NCBI GenBank assembly: GCA_036504895.1
Contig: DASXUJ010000044.1
Span: forward strand, 22,951 to 86,950
From: Syntrophorhabdaceae bacterium
Lineage (GTDB): Bacteria; Desulfobacterota; Syntrophorhabdia; Syntrophorhabdales; Syntrophorhabdaceae
DNA: 64,000 bases
Direction: 5' to 3'
Of the stretch, positions 25,969 through 35,421 are shown piece after piece. The position numbers and the translations under genes are program-made. Under the pieces are notes generated by a model, which was not told the origin of the DNA, did no database searches, and saw only the letters and a program-made list of their open reading frames with translations. Each line of letters begins with the position of its first letter. Within the stretch, counting starts at the first letter, position 1.

Positions 25969-27690
25969 ATGATAAACTTAACCATAGACGGGCAAAAGAT
26001 AGAGGTCGAGCAGGGGACTACCGTTCTCCAGGCTGCCAGAAAGGCCAAGATCCACATCCCGACGCTTTGTTATCTTGACGAGGTGCAGGCCATCGGCGCA
26101 TGCCGGGTATGCCTCGTGGAAGTGGAGGGTAATCGGGCGCTCCAGGCCGCATGCGTCTTTCCGGCAACCGAGGGTATTACGGTGCACACCAGCACCGAAA
26201 GGGTACGAAAGGCCAGGAAGTTTTCCGTGGAGATGCTCCTCTCCAACCACCCCATGGATTGCCTTACCTGCGCACGCAACCTGAACTGCGAGCTTCAAAA
26301 ACTGACTGAAGAGTTGGGAATCAGGGAAGTCAGGTTTACGGGAGCCAAAAGCGAAGGGGGCATGGACAACAAGGGGGCTTCATTAGTAAGAGACCAGAGC
26401 AAATGCATCCTCTGCCGCAGGTGCGTCTCTGTCTGCCAGAACGTGCAGACCGTCACCGCCCTTTTCGCCCAGGGCAGAGGATTTGAATCGAAAATCGCGC
26501 CCGCCTTTGACGAAAGCATCAGCGACGTGGCATGTACGAATTGCGGCCAGTGTTCGCTCGTATGCCCCGTGGGCGCAATCACCGAAAAATCGAGTATCGA
26601 CGCCGTGTGGGAAGCTCTCTCGGATCCGACGAAGTTCGTCGTGGTCCAGGACGCCCCGGCAGTACGCGCCGCCCTGGGAGAGGAATTCGGGTATGAGCCC
26701 GGAACCCTGGTCACGGGCAAGATGCTCGCCGCGGTACGTAAACTCGGTTTCGACCGTATCTTCGATACCAACTTCACCGCCGACCTGACTATTCTCGAGG
26801 AAGGCACGGAGCTTATCAAACGCGTAAAGGAAGGCGGGACCCTGCCGCTCATTACGAGCTGCAGCCCCGGATGGATTAAATTTATCGAGCATTTTTATCC
26901 CGATCTCCTGCCCCACCTTTCCACCTGTAAATCCCCCCAGCAGATGCTCGGGGCTCTCGCAAAGACTTATTTTGCCGAAAAGGAAGGACTCAACCCGAAG
27001 GATATCGTGGTTGTCTCCGTAATGCCTTGCACGGCAAAGAAATTCGAATGCGACCGGCCGGAGATGACGGACAGCGGGTATAAGGATGTGGATTATGTCC
27101 TCACCACCCGTGAGCTTGCGAGAATGATAAAGCAGGCAGGTATAGAGTTTAACGAGCTGGAAGACGGCGAATATGATTCACCTATGGGTGAGTACACGGG
27201 CGCGGGCACGATTTTCGGCGCCACAGGCGGCGTCATGGAAGCCGCCCTTCGTACCGCCTATGAGATACTGACGGGAAAAGCCCTGGAAAACCTCGATTTC
27301 ATTGCCGTACGGGGACTTACGGGCATAAAAGAGGCTACCGTGCCCATAGAAGGCGTAGGAGACGTGAAAGTAGCGGTCGCCCACGGCCTCGGCAATGCGC
27401 GTAAACTCATGGAGAAGCTGAAGGCGGGAGAGGCAGATTACCATTTTATAGAAGTGATGGCGTGCCCCGGTGGCTGCGTAGGCGGCGGCGGTCAGCCTAT
27501 CCCCGTGAACAGCCGGATAAGAAAGGCACGGGCCGATGCCCTCTATGCCGAGGATAAATCCCTTCCCAGAAGGAAATCGCACGAGAACCCGTCAGTGAAG
27601 CGGGTATACGAAGATTATCTGAAAGAGCCCTTGGGCGAGAAATCACACCATCTGCTCCACACGAAGTACAAGGCCAGGGGCGTCAACTAA
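25969..27690 (+). CDS. hydA: [FeFe]-hydrogenase catalytic subunit HydA2
   Basis: 573 residues, closely related to HydA1 in sequence and domain order: [2Fe-2S] (CYLDEVQAIGACRVC), His-Cys3 (NHPMDCLTCARNLNC), two ferredoxin clusters, and the H-cluster domain with L1 TSCSPGW, L2 MPCTAKKFE and L3 MACPGGCVGGGGQP. It is encoded right after the HydB-GltD fusion and HydC2, so it is the probable H2-active subunit of that complex. It is the last gene before a strong terminator. Confidence 0.94.
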   Translation: MINLTIDGQKIEVEQGTTVLQAARKAKIHIPTLCYLDEVQAIGACRVCLVEVEGNRALQAACVFPATEGITVHTSTERVRKARKFSVEMLLSNHPMDCLTCARNLNCELQKLTEELGIREVRFTGAKSEGGMDNKGASLVRDQSKCILCRRCVSVCQNVQTVTALFAQGRGFESKIAPAFDESISDVACTNCGQCSLVCPVGAITEKSSIDAVWEALSDPTKFVVVQDAPAVRAALGEEFGYEPGTLVTGKMLAAVRKLGFDRIFDTNFTADLTILEEGTELIKRVKEGGTLPLITSCSPGWIKFIEHFYPDLLPHLSTCKSPQQMLGALAKTYFAEKEGLNPKDIVVVSVMPCTAKKFECDRPEMTDSGYKDVDYVLTTRELARMIKQAGIEFNELEDGEYDSPMGEYTGAGTIFGATGGVMEAALRTAYEILTGKALENLDFIAVRGLTGIKEATVPIEGVGDVKVAVAHGLGNARKLMEKLKAGEADYHFIEVMACPGGCVGGGGQPIPVNSRIRKARADALYAEDKSLPRRKSHENPSVKRVYEDYLKEPLGEKSHHLLHTKYKARGVN

Positions 27691-27710
27691 ATCATACAGG
27701 AAAGATCGAC

Positions 27711-27748
27711 ACGGGGAATTCGGGAAACCGGATTCCCCGTTTTTGTTG
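27711..27748 (+). terminator. Intrinsic terminator of the hydrogenase operon
   Basis: A 13-bp stem, ACGGGGAATTCGG paired with CCGGATTCCCCGT (one G-T pair), closed by a GAAA tetraloop and followed by TTTTTGTTGTTT. It sits 20 bases after the hydA2 stop. Confidence 0.92.
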
Positions 27749-28039
27749 TTTCAATTATCACCAAACCTTTCCCGGCCCTTACTCTATGTCTCGCGCAATC
27801 ATCTCCCGCGACAGCACCAGGGAGAGTCGGTCTCAAGATAAAGTAGTTCATGCCGCTCTGCGGACATATTTCCCCTTTTGAGTCTTTCCATGCCACGATG
27901 TCGTGAAGCTACTCTTGCCTAGGGAGGGGGAAATTTGTCACCTCCCTCGCGGCTTTGCAAGGTTGAGGTTGAGGTTGAGGTCTTTGGCGCCGGCTAAGAA
28001 TTAGAGAGGGGGACGTGAGATGTGACCGGAAAATTCCGC
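27749..28039. other. Gap between convergent hydrogenase operons
   Basis: No gene is seen. It contains three tandem copies of GGTTGA starting at 27961 and a weak AGGGAGG/CCTCCCT inverted repeat (27921-27947), which may help end the minus-strand operon. Confidence 0.6.
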
Positions 28040-29209
28040 CTACACGTATTCCACATTGACGAGCTTGCCCATTTTACGTAGTTTTTCCGCGAGCAGCTGA
28101 ATTATGACCTCCCGCGGGAACATGCCCATCTGTCTGAAAACTATATTCTCATGGCCCGGATTGGTAGCCGTTCCCATGATGAAATTGATCGTATCGGCAG
28201 AATGGAAAAGTCTGTAGAGGGTGGAGACGGACGAATCGCGATCGAGCCTGTCCGCCTTTTCGTCCAGTATATTATAGAGCTGGTTCAGGGTGACCGCCCC
28301 CTCAGTCGCATAATCTATACCCGTGATCTCATAAGAAGGGGGCTTGTGAAAGGCATTCGACACCTCTCGTACGTTCACCGGTGTCTTAAGGATTCGGCCC
28401 ACTACTTCGGCGGTGGTCGAGCCGCAGACGATCTTCGTGCCTTTCATCTCCATGAACTCCTTTACCGCTTCCTTATCTTTCGCCTTATTGGCCGGCGGAC
28501 CCGTGAGGACGTTAAGAGAGTGAGCTTCCCGGCAGACGAGAAGCACGCACGTGGTATCGTCGCCGTAAGTGGTGCCCGATATCTCCTTCACCTTTCCGAG
28601 CACCTCTGCGGCCACACCTTTCAGATCGACTTTCCGGACCAGGCATCCGTTAATAAAATCGCATGCACCTTGGGTCCCCCATCCCATGCGGTACTGGAAC
28701 CCGAGCCCTGCCTGGCTCACTCCGTCGCTCATCATTACGATGCCGTCGCCATAATCGAGCATGCAGTTTACTTCAGCGATCATCTCAAGCCCCATGGAGA
28801 AGAAGCGCTGCTTCGGCTGATAGGCGGCGAGATAATTGTTGATGAGAATCGGCGCCGGAATTTCATAGGACATTATTGTTGCATGGCCGCTGTTCAGGAT
28901 GCGGCAGACGCTAAAGGCAGAGAATGGGATATCCTTGGTCCTCGCCTCGTGCATAGTGTCCACGATCTTTCCGCACGCCTCCCTCAGGGTGAAGCCGAGA
29001 CGGATAAGCTCCATGAGGCGTGACGCGCACATAACCGCGGCCACCCTGGCCTTGATCCCCGTGCCTATTCCATCGGCCACGACCACAGTAGTGGCTTCAG
29101 GCGTCCGGTCGATGACGATGTAATCGCCACATATCCGTCCTGCCTTTTTGGCGCTCTGGGCATTGATTACTTCAATATATTTTCGCGGTTCACTGAGACT
29201 TGCTCTCAT
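28040..29209 (-). CDS. SpoIIE/PP2C-type serine phosphatase linked to HydS
   Basis: About 389 residues. The first 235 form a PP2C/SpoIIE phosphatase with metal-binding Asp motifs: VVADGIGTGIKA, VMMSDGVSQAG and TYGDDTTCVLLVC. The last 150 residues form an additional helical domain with no recognised family. The start could be at 29218 or 29209; both lie inside the 3' end of hydS, so the two are co-translated. Phosphatase-HydS pairs are known from other anaerobes with sensory hydrogenases, which supports a dephosphorylation output controlled by HydS. Confidence 0.85.
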   Translation of the reverse strand: MRASLSEPRKYIEVINAQSAKKAGRICGDYIVIDRTPEATTVVVADGIGTGIKARVAAVMCASRLMELIRLGFTLREACGKIVDTMHEARTKDIPFSAFSVCRILNSGHATIMSYEIPAPILINNYLAAYQPKQRFFSMGLEMIAEVNCMLDYGDGIVMMSDGVSQAGLGFQYRMGWGTQGACDFINGCLVRKVDLKGVAAEVLGKVKEISGTTYGDDTTCVLLVCREAHSLNVLTGPPANKAKDKEAVKEFMEMKGTKIVCGSTTAEVVGRILKTPVNVREVSNAFHKPPSYEITGIDYATEGAVTLNQLYNILDEKADRLDRDSSVSTLYRLFHSADTINFIMGTATNPGHENIVFRQMGMFPREVIIQLLAEKLRKMGKLVNVEYV

Positions 29210-30923
29210 CCCCTTCACTCAATGCCAATAGTTTTCTGACCAGCTCTTCACCGCGGGCCGTGCTCTCCCCGATGAACTGTGCCATATTCTGGGCCATTCT
29301 TATCTGGTGCTCCAGGAGCTCGTTTGCCTGCTCGATGGTCTGGGAGCGCATATCGTTAAGCTTCTTCTCGTGCTCCTGCTGGGTTGTGATATTAATGAAA
29401 ATTCCCACGATCTGCTTTTCCTCCTTGAGGATGTAGAGGCGCTCCCTGCAATGGAGATTATAGTGGCGGTGGGTGACGTCGATGTCGAGAGAATCGACCA
29501 CTCCGGATATAAGCTTTTCATATGGCGCCGGGTCCATGAGGTACGAGACGTGCCGGCCCAGTACCGCATCGGTGCAGAGAAAGAATTTTTTGAATGCAGG
29601 GTTCATGCTCAGGATATTCAGGTCTTCGTCGAGCATGAGAACGCCGTTGGGTGTGGTGGTCACGATCTGATCGGTCCTCCTCTCCGCAAGCCTTCTCATG
29701 TAAGGGATACACATTTCAGGTTCAGCCATGCCGAGCACCACGGCAACGGCCTTCTCCCGGCAGCTGTCATAACCGCAGGCCCCGCAGTTGAGTTGCTGCT
29801 GGGGGTCCGATTTCCCTGTCCGTTCGAGCACCTGCTGGATCTTCTCTTCAGCCACCTGAGAGGCGGCGACTGCCCGGTCATGGAAGGAGGCGGCGAAAAA
29901 GGCGGTCTCCCTCACCTCGTCCGGCGTTGCGCTTACGTTTTCTATCTCCTGGTCATAATCGATGATATCTTTTCTGCGCTCGAAAATGTTCTTTTCCGTA
30001 TCGATGCCCGGGCCGTTAATGCATCCCTGGTTGCAAAAGAGGGGCTCTATGATCGCGTAGGGCGTGCCTTCGGGGACAGCTTTCAAAAGCTCCCTCGTAC
30101 CGCCTATGCCGTCCACCCTCAAGAGCTTCATATTGAGCCCGTCATCGACGAGTCCCGCTGTTTTTATCATGCCCCCCGGCAGGGGGTAGAGCTGGGCGGA
30201 CCGGACGGGTCTTTCATCGAAGTTGCTCTCTTCGCACGTGGAGAGATCGATATTCTTCTGCTCCATCCAGGTCGCAATCTCCCGGAAGGTGAGGACGCAG
30301 TCGACCACTCCCGCGGCCTCGGGACGAAAAAGCTCCGACTTCTTCGCCACGCAGGGCCCGATAAAGACCACCTTGACCTCCGGCCCCAGTTTCTCCTTCA
30401 GCATGCGGGCATGGGCCACCATGGGCGAAACGAGGGGAAGGAGGCTCCCCGTTAGCTCGGGCTGATATTTTTCGATATAGTTTACGAGTGCCGGGCAGGC
30501 GGTGCCGATGTATGTCTTATTACTCCCCTCTTCCGCAATATGCTTTGCATGAACCGATATCTGGTAGGCCCCCTGGGAAGTCTGACCCACGTAGCGAAAA
30601 CCGAGAGCCCGTAACGCGGAGGGGAGCCGGCTCCTCTGCCAGCCGTTAAAGACGGCCGCAAAAGAAGGGGCGATGCTCGCGACCACAAATTGGCCGGCCT
30701 CGATAAACCTCTGGGCCACATCTATGTCATAACGAAACGCCTTTGCCTGCTGCGGACATTCCTTGATGCACGTGCCGCACGCGATGCATCTCGTTCCGTC
30801 CACGTAAGCCTGCCCTTTTTCCATCCGTATGGCTTTTACAGGGCAGCTCCTGAGGCAGCGGTAACAGTCCCTGCACCTGGCGGTAAGGGTAAATACTATC
30901 TGCTGAATCCCTTTATCCGACAT
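29190..30923 (-). CDS. hydS: Sensory [FeFe]-hydrogenase HydS (ferredoxin, H-cluster, Fe-S, PAS)
   Basis: 577 residues: two ferredoxin clusters (Cys 17,20,23,27 and 46,49,52,56), an H-cluster domain with L1 TACPAL (Cys143; Ala at the proton-transfer position), L2 GPCVAKKSE (Cys191) and L3 FCNQGCINGPG (Cys297, Cys301). A C-terminal Fe-S domain (NCGACGYDSC...C, 380-405), a PAS domain (about 415-530) and a coiled-coil tail follow. This is the domain order of group C sensory hydrogenases, which have low activity and are thought to sense H2. The start at 30923 has AGGGG upstream; an earlier in-frame Met lacks one. It is downstream of hydA3 and overlaps the phosphatase gene. Confidence 0.92.
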   Translation of the reverse strand: MSDKGIQQIVFTLTARCRDCYRCLRSCPVKAIRMEKGQAYVDGTRCIACGTCIKECPQQAKAFRYDIDVAQRFIEAGQFVVASIAPSFAAVFNGWQRSRLPSALRALGFRYVGQTSQGAYQISVHAKHIAEEGSNKTYIGTACPALVNYIEKYQPELTGSLLPLVSPMVAHARMLKEKLGPEVKVVFIGPCVAKKSELFRPEAAGVVDCVLTFREIATWMEQKNIDLSTCEESNFDERPVRSAQLYPLPGGMIKTAGLVDDGLNMKLLRVDGIGGTRELLKAVPEGTPYAIIEPLFCNQGCINGPGIDTEKNIFERRKDIIDYDQEIENVSATPDEVRETAFFAASFHDRAVAASQVAEEKIQQVLERTGKSDPQQQLNCGACGYDSCREKAVAVVLGMAEPEMCIPYMRRLAERRTDQIVTTTPNGVLMLDEDLNILSMNPAFKKFFLCTDAVLGRHVSYLMDPAPYEKLISGVVDSLDIDVTHRHYNLHCRERLYILKEEKQIVGIFINITTQQEHEKKLNDMRSQTIEQANELLEHQIRMAQNMAQFIGESTARGEELVRKLLALSEGDESKSQ

Positions 30924-30936
30924 TTTTATCCCCTTT

Positions 30937-30967
30937 TGTGGGGAGACAGGTGATACGCCGCCCCACA
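30937..30967 (-). other. Intercistronic hairpin before hydS
   Basis: TGTGGGG and CCCCACA arms with a 17-base loop lie between the hydA3 stop and the hydS ribosome site, ending a few bases before the AGGGG. It could reduce read-through or stabilise the upstream transcript. Confidence 0.4.
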
Positions 30968-30980
30968 TTGCACTTTTTTA

Positions 30981-33035
30981 TCAAACCTTCCCCTGGTGTA
31001 TTCCCGTCTCTTCTTCAGTGAACGCCTCACCCGGCTGCCGGCGCGTGTTCTCTTCGATAGCCCTGGCAGCCTTGTCAATGGTACAGCCTTCAATAATCGT
31101 ATCGCCGATCCGGACGGTGGGCCCCTTGTCACAGCGCTCGAAACAAAAGGATGCGCTCACCTTCACCGAACTGTCAAGACTATTGACCCTGATATATTCC
31201 ATGATCTCCTGGAGAAGCCTTTGAGATCCCTTGAGAAAACAGCCCGTGCCGAAGCAGACGTTCACATCGAGTCCCTGGTCCGCATGGACCCCTGAGAGCG
31301 CCATATGTTCGTCAGAGATCCTTTTTCTATTCTTGTAGCCTGTATGGAGCAACTTGTGTGCCGTATGACCGCCCACTTCACCGAGAAGATTGCCGTAAAT
31401 ATCCATCACGTAGGGGTTTTCCTGCGATTTGTGGAGTTCCAGCATGCGGTCGTTTTCATAGATGCCTTTCGTTCTCTTCTGCCGGACGCCCGCATTTTGG
31501 GATACGGGCTGTCCCGCGCCGCCCACGCACCCGCCCGGGCACGCCATTACTTCCACAAGATCGTATTTTACCGTCCCCGCCTTGATGTCTTCAAGTACTT
31601 TCCGGGCGTTTTTGAGCCCGCTCACTACCGCGAGGCTGAATTCCTTCCCGTTCACTTTGAGGGCGGCCTCGCGGATACCGGCTTCCCCCCTCACGCTCGC
31701 AAACTCGTAGGTGTCGCGCTTTTCGCCCGTCAATCGCTCGGTCACGTACCTCAATACCGCTTCCGATACGCCGCCGGAATTTCCGAAGATTACGCCTGCA
31801 CCGGTCTTGAAGCCAAAGGGGAGATGGAATGATTCAGGGCCAAGGTCCTTGAAGTGCAGACCCGCCTCCTCTATCATGCAGCCCAGTTCCTGGGTCGTGA
31901 GCACATGGTCTACATCGGGGGTGCCCGCGTGGGTAAACTCGGACCGTTTGGCCTCGAATTTTTTCGCAGTGCACGGCATGATGGAGACCACCACGAGGTC
32001 CTCCTTTTTCTTCCCAAGGTAGTGGGGAAGCACCTCTTTGGCGAGGGAGCCGAACATCTGCTGGGGCGAGCGGCATGTGGAGAGATGGCTCACGAACTCC
32101 GGGTAGTACTGTTCCACGAATTTCACCCATGCGGGGCAGCAGGAAGTGAATATCGGCATATTCTCCCCTGTTTCAACGCGTTTAATGAACTCGTTGCTCT
32201 CTTCTATCACCGTAAGGTCTGCCGTAAAGCAGGTATCGAAGACACGGTCGAAGCCGATGGCGCGGAGGGCAGCCGCGATCTGGCCTGTAGCGGTCACCCC
32301 CGGCTCGAGGCCGAACATTTCGCCGATCGCAACCCGCACCGCGGGGGCTACCTGGGCGACCACTATCTTTTCAGGATCGTGGAGGGCCTTCCAGACCTCT
32401 TCCACTTCCGATTTGGCGGTAAGGGCCCCTGTAGGGCATATCCGGGCGCATTGGCCGCAATTGACGCACTCCACCTTGTCGAGCTCTTTGCCGAAGGACG
32501 GAATCACGAGAGTCTTTGATCCCCTGAAGGAGAAATCGATGGCCCCCACGGATTGGACCTCTTCGCAGACCCGGACGCAGTCGCCGCAGAGCACGCATTT
32601 ATTGGGGTCCCGGACGAGGGAAGGCGAGGAGCTGTCCACGGGGAGGCCCCTGTCCTGGCTCTTGAACCTTATTTTTGTGATGCCGAGCCGCCTGGCAAGG
32701 GCCTGAAGCTGGCATGTCGCGCTTTTCTGACAGGTGGGGCAGTGCTGGCTATGGTTTGCGAGCAACAGCTCCACGATGATCCGCCTCATCTTCCTCGTCT
32801 CATCTGTATTGGTGCTCACTTTCATACCGGGGGCAGGAGGAGTGGAACAGGCGGGCACGAGCCCCGAGCCGTCCACATGGACCATGCAGAGGCGGCACGC
32901 GCCGTATACGCTTAACTCGGAATGATAGCAGAAGGTGGGGAGGTCGATACCTGCCTTTCGTATCAGCTCAAGGAGGTTCTGCTCGACACCGATGGGTATT
33001 TCCTTTTTATCTATAGTGACGAAGTTATCGTTCAT
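30981..33035 (-). CDS. hydA: [FeFe]-hydrogenase catalytic subunit HydA3 with C-terminal thioredoxin-like [2Fe-2S] domain
   Basis: 684 residues: [2Fe-2S], His-Cys3 (NHSQHCPTCQKSATC), two ferredoxin clusters (CVLCGDC and CVNCGQC), and an H-cluster domain with fully canonical motifs (TSCCPAW, MPCTAKKFE, MACPGGCVGGAGQP). About 110 extra C-terminal residues form a thioredoxin-like [2Fe-2S] domain (CFGTGCFLKGS and CFERCDKGP). Unlike HydA1 and HydA2 it has both L1 cysteines. The start at 33035 overlaps the hydB3 stop (ATGA) and has GAGGAG upstream. Confidence 0.94.
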   Translation of the reverse strand: MNDNFVTIDKKEIPIGVEQNLLELIRKAGIDLPTFCYHSELSVYGACRLCMVHVDGSGLVPACSTPPAPGMKVSTNTDETRKMRRIIVELLLANHSQHCPTCQKSATCQLQALARRLGITKIRFKSQDRGLPVDSSSPSLVRDPNKCVLCGDCVRVCEEVQSVGAIDFSFRGSKTLVIPSFGKELDKVECVNCGQCARICPTGALTAKSEVEEVWKALHDPEKIVVAQVAPAVRVAIGEMFGLEPGVTATGQIAAALRAIGFDRVFDTCFTADLTVIEESNEFIKRVETGENMPIFTSCCPAWVKFVEQYYPEFVSHLSTCRSPQQMFGSLAKEVLPHYLGKKKEDLVVVSIMPCTAKKFEAKRSEFTHAGTPDVDHVLTTQELGCMIEEAGLHFKDLGPESFHLPFGFKTGAGVIFGNSGGVSEAVLRYVTERLTGEKRDTYEFASVRGEAGIREAALKVNGKEFSLAVVSGLKNARKVLEDIKAGTVKYDLVEVMACPGGCVGGAGQPVSQNAGVRQKRTKGIYENDRMLELHKSQENPYVMDIYGNLLGEVGGHTAHKLLHTGYKNRKRISDEHMALSGVHADQGLDVNVCFGTGCFLKGSQRLLQEIMEYIRVNSLDSSVKVSASFCFERCDKGPTVRIGDTIIEGCTIDKAARAIEENTRRQPGEAFTEEETGIHQGKV

Positions 33036-34930
33036 GGCATCTCCTCTATAATCGCGTGATGCTTGCAGCTTTGCAGGCAGAGCCTGCACTTGGTGCAGGT
33101 CGCGGGATCTATCCGGTGGGGTTTCCATTTCTCACCCGATATGGCGCCGGCGGGGCACTTCCTCGCACACAGGGTGCAGCCGTTACAGATTTCGGGGTTT
33201 ATTTGGAGCCTCACAAGGCTTTTGCACTTCCCGGCGGGGCAGCGCCTCTCTTTTACATGGGCGAGATATTCACCACGGAACTGGCGCAGGGTGGAGAGGA
33301 CCGGGTTAGGCGCCGTTTTTCCGAGGCCGCATAAGGACCCTTTTTGCACTGCCAGCGCAAGGTCTTCAAGGATGACGAGGGTCTCCTCCGTGGCTTTCCC
33401 CTCCATGATCTCATCGAGGAGGGCGAGCATCTGTTTCGTCCCTTCCCGGCAGAGCACGCACTTGCCGCAGGATTCACTCTGGGTGAACTGCATAAAGAAC
33501 CGGGCTACACTCACCATGCAGGTGTGCCTGTTCATTACCACGAGACCGCCGGACCCCACCATGGCTCCCACTTTCCTTACGGAATAGAAATCTATAGGCA
33601 GGTCCAGGTGCTCCTCGGTAAGACATCCTCCGGAAGGTCCGCCTATCTGGACCGCCTTGAAACCGTCGGTCGCGGCAAGGCCTTCATCCGTGGTAATGCC
33701 TCCGGCTACGTTATAGACGATCTGCCGAAGCGTGGAACCCAGGGGCATTTCGATAAGGCCGGTATTGACCACATGACCTGTCACGGCAAAGGTCTTGGTG
33801 CCGGGGGAATCGGTGGTCCCTAAATTCCTGAAGGTCTCCACCCCTTCCGAGACTACAAGGGGTACGGTAGACAAGGTTTCCACATTATTTATGACGGTGG
33901 GCTTCTTCCAGAGGCCGCTTTGAGAAGGGAAGGGTGGCTTGGGTAGGGGCATACCCCTTTTCCCCTCGATAGACGCGATCAATGCCGTTTCCTCGCCGCA
34001 CACGAATGCCCCCGCCCCTTCCATGACCTGAAGATTGAAGGTGTGTGCCGAGCCGAGCACGTGTTTTCCCAAGGCGCCAAGCTTATAGGCATCGGCGATG
34101 GCTTTTCGCACCCTTTTCACTGCGAGGGGATATTCGGCGCGCACGTACACATATCCTTCATCGGCCTCGATTGCCCTGGATGCGATGATCATCCCTTCGA
34201 TCACACTGTGGGGATTGCCTTCCATAATGCCCATGTCCATAAAGGCGCCGGGGTCTCCCTCGTCACCATTACAGATCACATATTTCTTATCGCTTTTCTC
34301 AACGCGGGCTGCGTGCCATTTCCTTCCCGTGGGAAAACCGCCCCCTCCCCTTCCCCGGAGTCCGGCATCGACCATCATGTCGCATATTTCTTCGGCGGTC
34401 ATATCCGCGCATGCTTTTGCGGCGGCAAAATAGCCTCCCGCGGCAATATATTCGTTGATATCCTCCGGATCGATGACGCCGCAGTTCTTGAGGACGAACC
34501 TTTTCTGGTGTTTATAGAAGGCCATGTCGTCCATGCCTTCACATACTTTCTTGGTGGCAGGCTCCATATAGAGCAGACGGTGGACCAACTGCCCCTTTTT
34601 GATCGTCCCTTCTATAATCTCTTTCACATCCCCCGGCTTGACCTTCTTGTAAAGGATGCCTTCCGGGAGTATGGTCACAAGGGGCCCTATCTGACAGAAC
34701 CCCTGGCATCCGCTCTTCGATACGAACACCCCGTCCTCTTCCGCCTTCAGCTCCACTATCGCATGAAGACCCTGTGCCTCGATACGGTTCGCAAATTCCT
34801 CATAGACCCTGAGGGAGCCGTTTACCAGACACCCCGTACCTGCGCAGACTATTATTCTATGGGATACGGCAGCCTCACGGGAGCAATACTCGGTTTTTAT
34901 CTTGTTAAGCACCATGGTAGTCAGATCCAC
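33032..34930 (-). CDS. hydB: NuoF-like NADH/FMN subunit HydB3 with C-terminal ferredoxin domain
   Basis: 632 residues: an intact N-terminal [2Fe-2S] domain (CAGTGCLVNGS and CQGFCQIGP), FMN/NADH domain (GRGGGGFPTGRKW, GAGAFVCGEETALIASIEG), [4Fe-4S] (ESCGKCVLCR...CGLG) and a C-terminal two-cluster ferredoxin (CNGCTLCARKCP and CTKCRLCLQSC). This is the classic HydB of electron-bifurcating trimers. The start is GTG at 34930, with GGAGG six bases upstream; it overlaps the end of hydC3. Confidence 0.94.
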   Translation of the reverse strand: MDLTTMVLNKIKTEYCSREAAVSHRIIVCAGTGCLVNGSLRVYEEFANRIEAQGLHAIVELKAEEDGVFVSKSGCQGFCQIGPLVTILPEGILYKKVKPGDVKEIIEGTIKKGQLVHRLLYMEPATKKVCEGMDDMAFYKHQKRFVLKNCGVIDPEDINEYIAAGGYFAAAKACADMTAEEICDMMVDAGLRGRGGGGFPTGRKWHAARVEKSDKKYVICNGDEGDPGAFMDMGIMEGNPHSVIEGMIIASRAIEADEGYVYVRAEYPLAVKRVRKAIADAYKLGALGKHVLGSAHTFNLQVMEGAGAFVCGEETALIASIEGKRGMPLPKPPFPSQSGLWKKPTVINNVETLSTVPLVVSEGVETFRNLGTTDSPGTKTFAVTGHVVNTGLIEMPLGSTLRQIVYNVAGGITTDEGLAATDGFKAVQIGGPSGGCLTEEHLDLPIDFYSVRKVGAMVGSGGLVVMNRHTCMVSVARFFMQFTQSESCGKCVLCREGTKQMLALLDEIMEGKATEETLVILEDLALAVQKGSLCGLGKTAPNPVLSTLRQFRGEYLAHVKERRCPAGKCKSLVRLQINPEICNGCTLCARKCPAGAISGEKWKPHRIDPATCTKCRLCLQSCKHHAIIEEMP

Positions 34931-35411
34931 TCTGCGCCTCCTTCAGGATGATGTCGCTTACGATCTCCGTTGCCCGCTCGGGGGTAAGCTGGCCATAGAC
35001 TTCCTCATTGACCACCATTGCCGGTGCAAGACCGCAGGCGCCAAGACAATTGACGGTCTCAAGGGTAAAGAGCATATCCGGGGTCGTATCCTCGCCCTCC
35101 GTAAGACTGAGCTTCTTGCTTAGGGCATCATGGAGGTCCATCGACCTCTTCACATGACACGCCGTGCCGTCACAGACCCTGATCAGATATTTTCCCTTAG
35201 GTTTGAGTGTAAACAGGGAATAGAATGTGGCAACCCCATAGACTCTCGCGGGCGAGATCCCCAAAGAAGTCGCCACGAAAGTGAGGACCTCTTCGGGCAG
35301 ATAACGGTATTCCGCCTGGACGGCCTGCAGTATGGGGATGAGACGGGCGGAGCTCCTCCCGTTCTGATCGACGATTTCAAGTACTCTTTCAAATTTTCGA
35401 AGTGTCTCCAT
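34905..35411 (-). CDS. hydC: NuoE-like [2Fe-2S] subunit, HydC3
   Basis: 168 residues, complex I 24-kDa family with ligands in VCDGTACHVKRS and NCLGACGLAP. It sits 10 bases after rex and overlaps hydB3 by 26 bases, giving a tight rex-hydCBA-hydS-phosphatase operon. Confidence 0.93.
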   Translation of the reverse strand: METLRKFERVLEIVDQNGRSSARLIPILQAVQAEYRYLPEEVLTFVATSLGISPARVYGVATFYSLFTLKPKGKYLIRVCDGTACHVKRSMDLHDALSKKLSLTEGEDTTPDMLFTLETVNCLGACGLAPAMVVNEEVYGQLTPERATEIVSDIILKEAQSGSDYHGA

Positions 35412-35421
35412 TAATAACCCC

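Noticed and set aside
27961..27980. GGTTGA tandem triplicate considered as an attachment site or functional repeat
   Set aside because: Only three short copies in a non-coding gap between converging operons; most likely replication slippage.
29307..30455. Long plus-strand open frame (382 codons) opposite hydS
   Set aside because: It is antisense to a protein with full Fe-S and H-cluster motifs; its translation shows no domain and reflects GC-rich codon bias.
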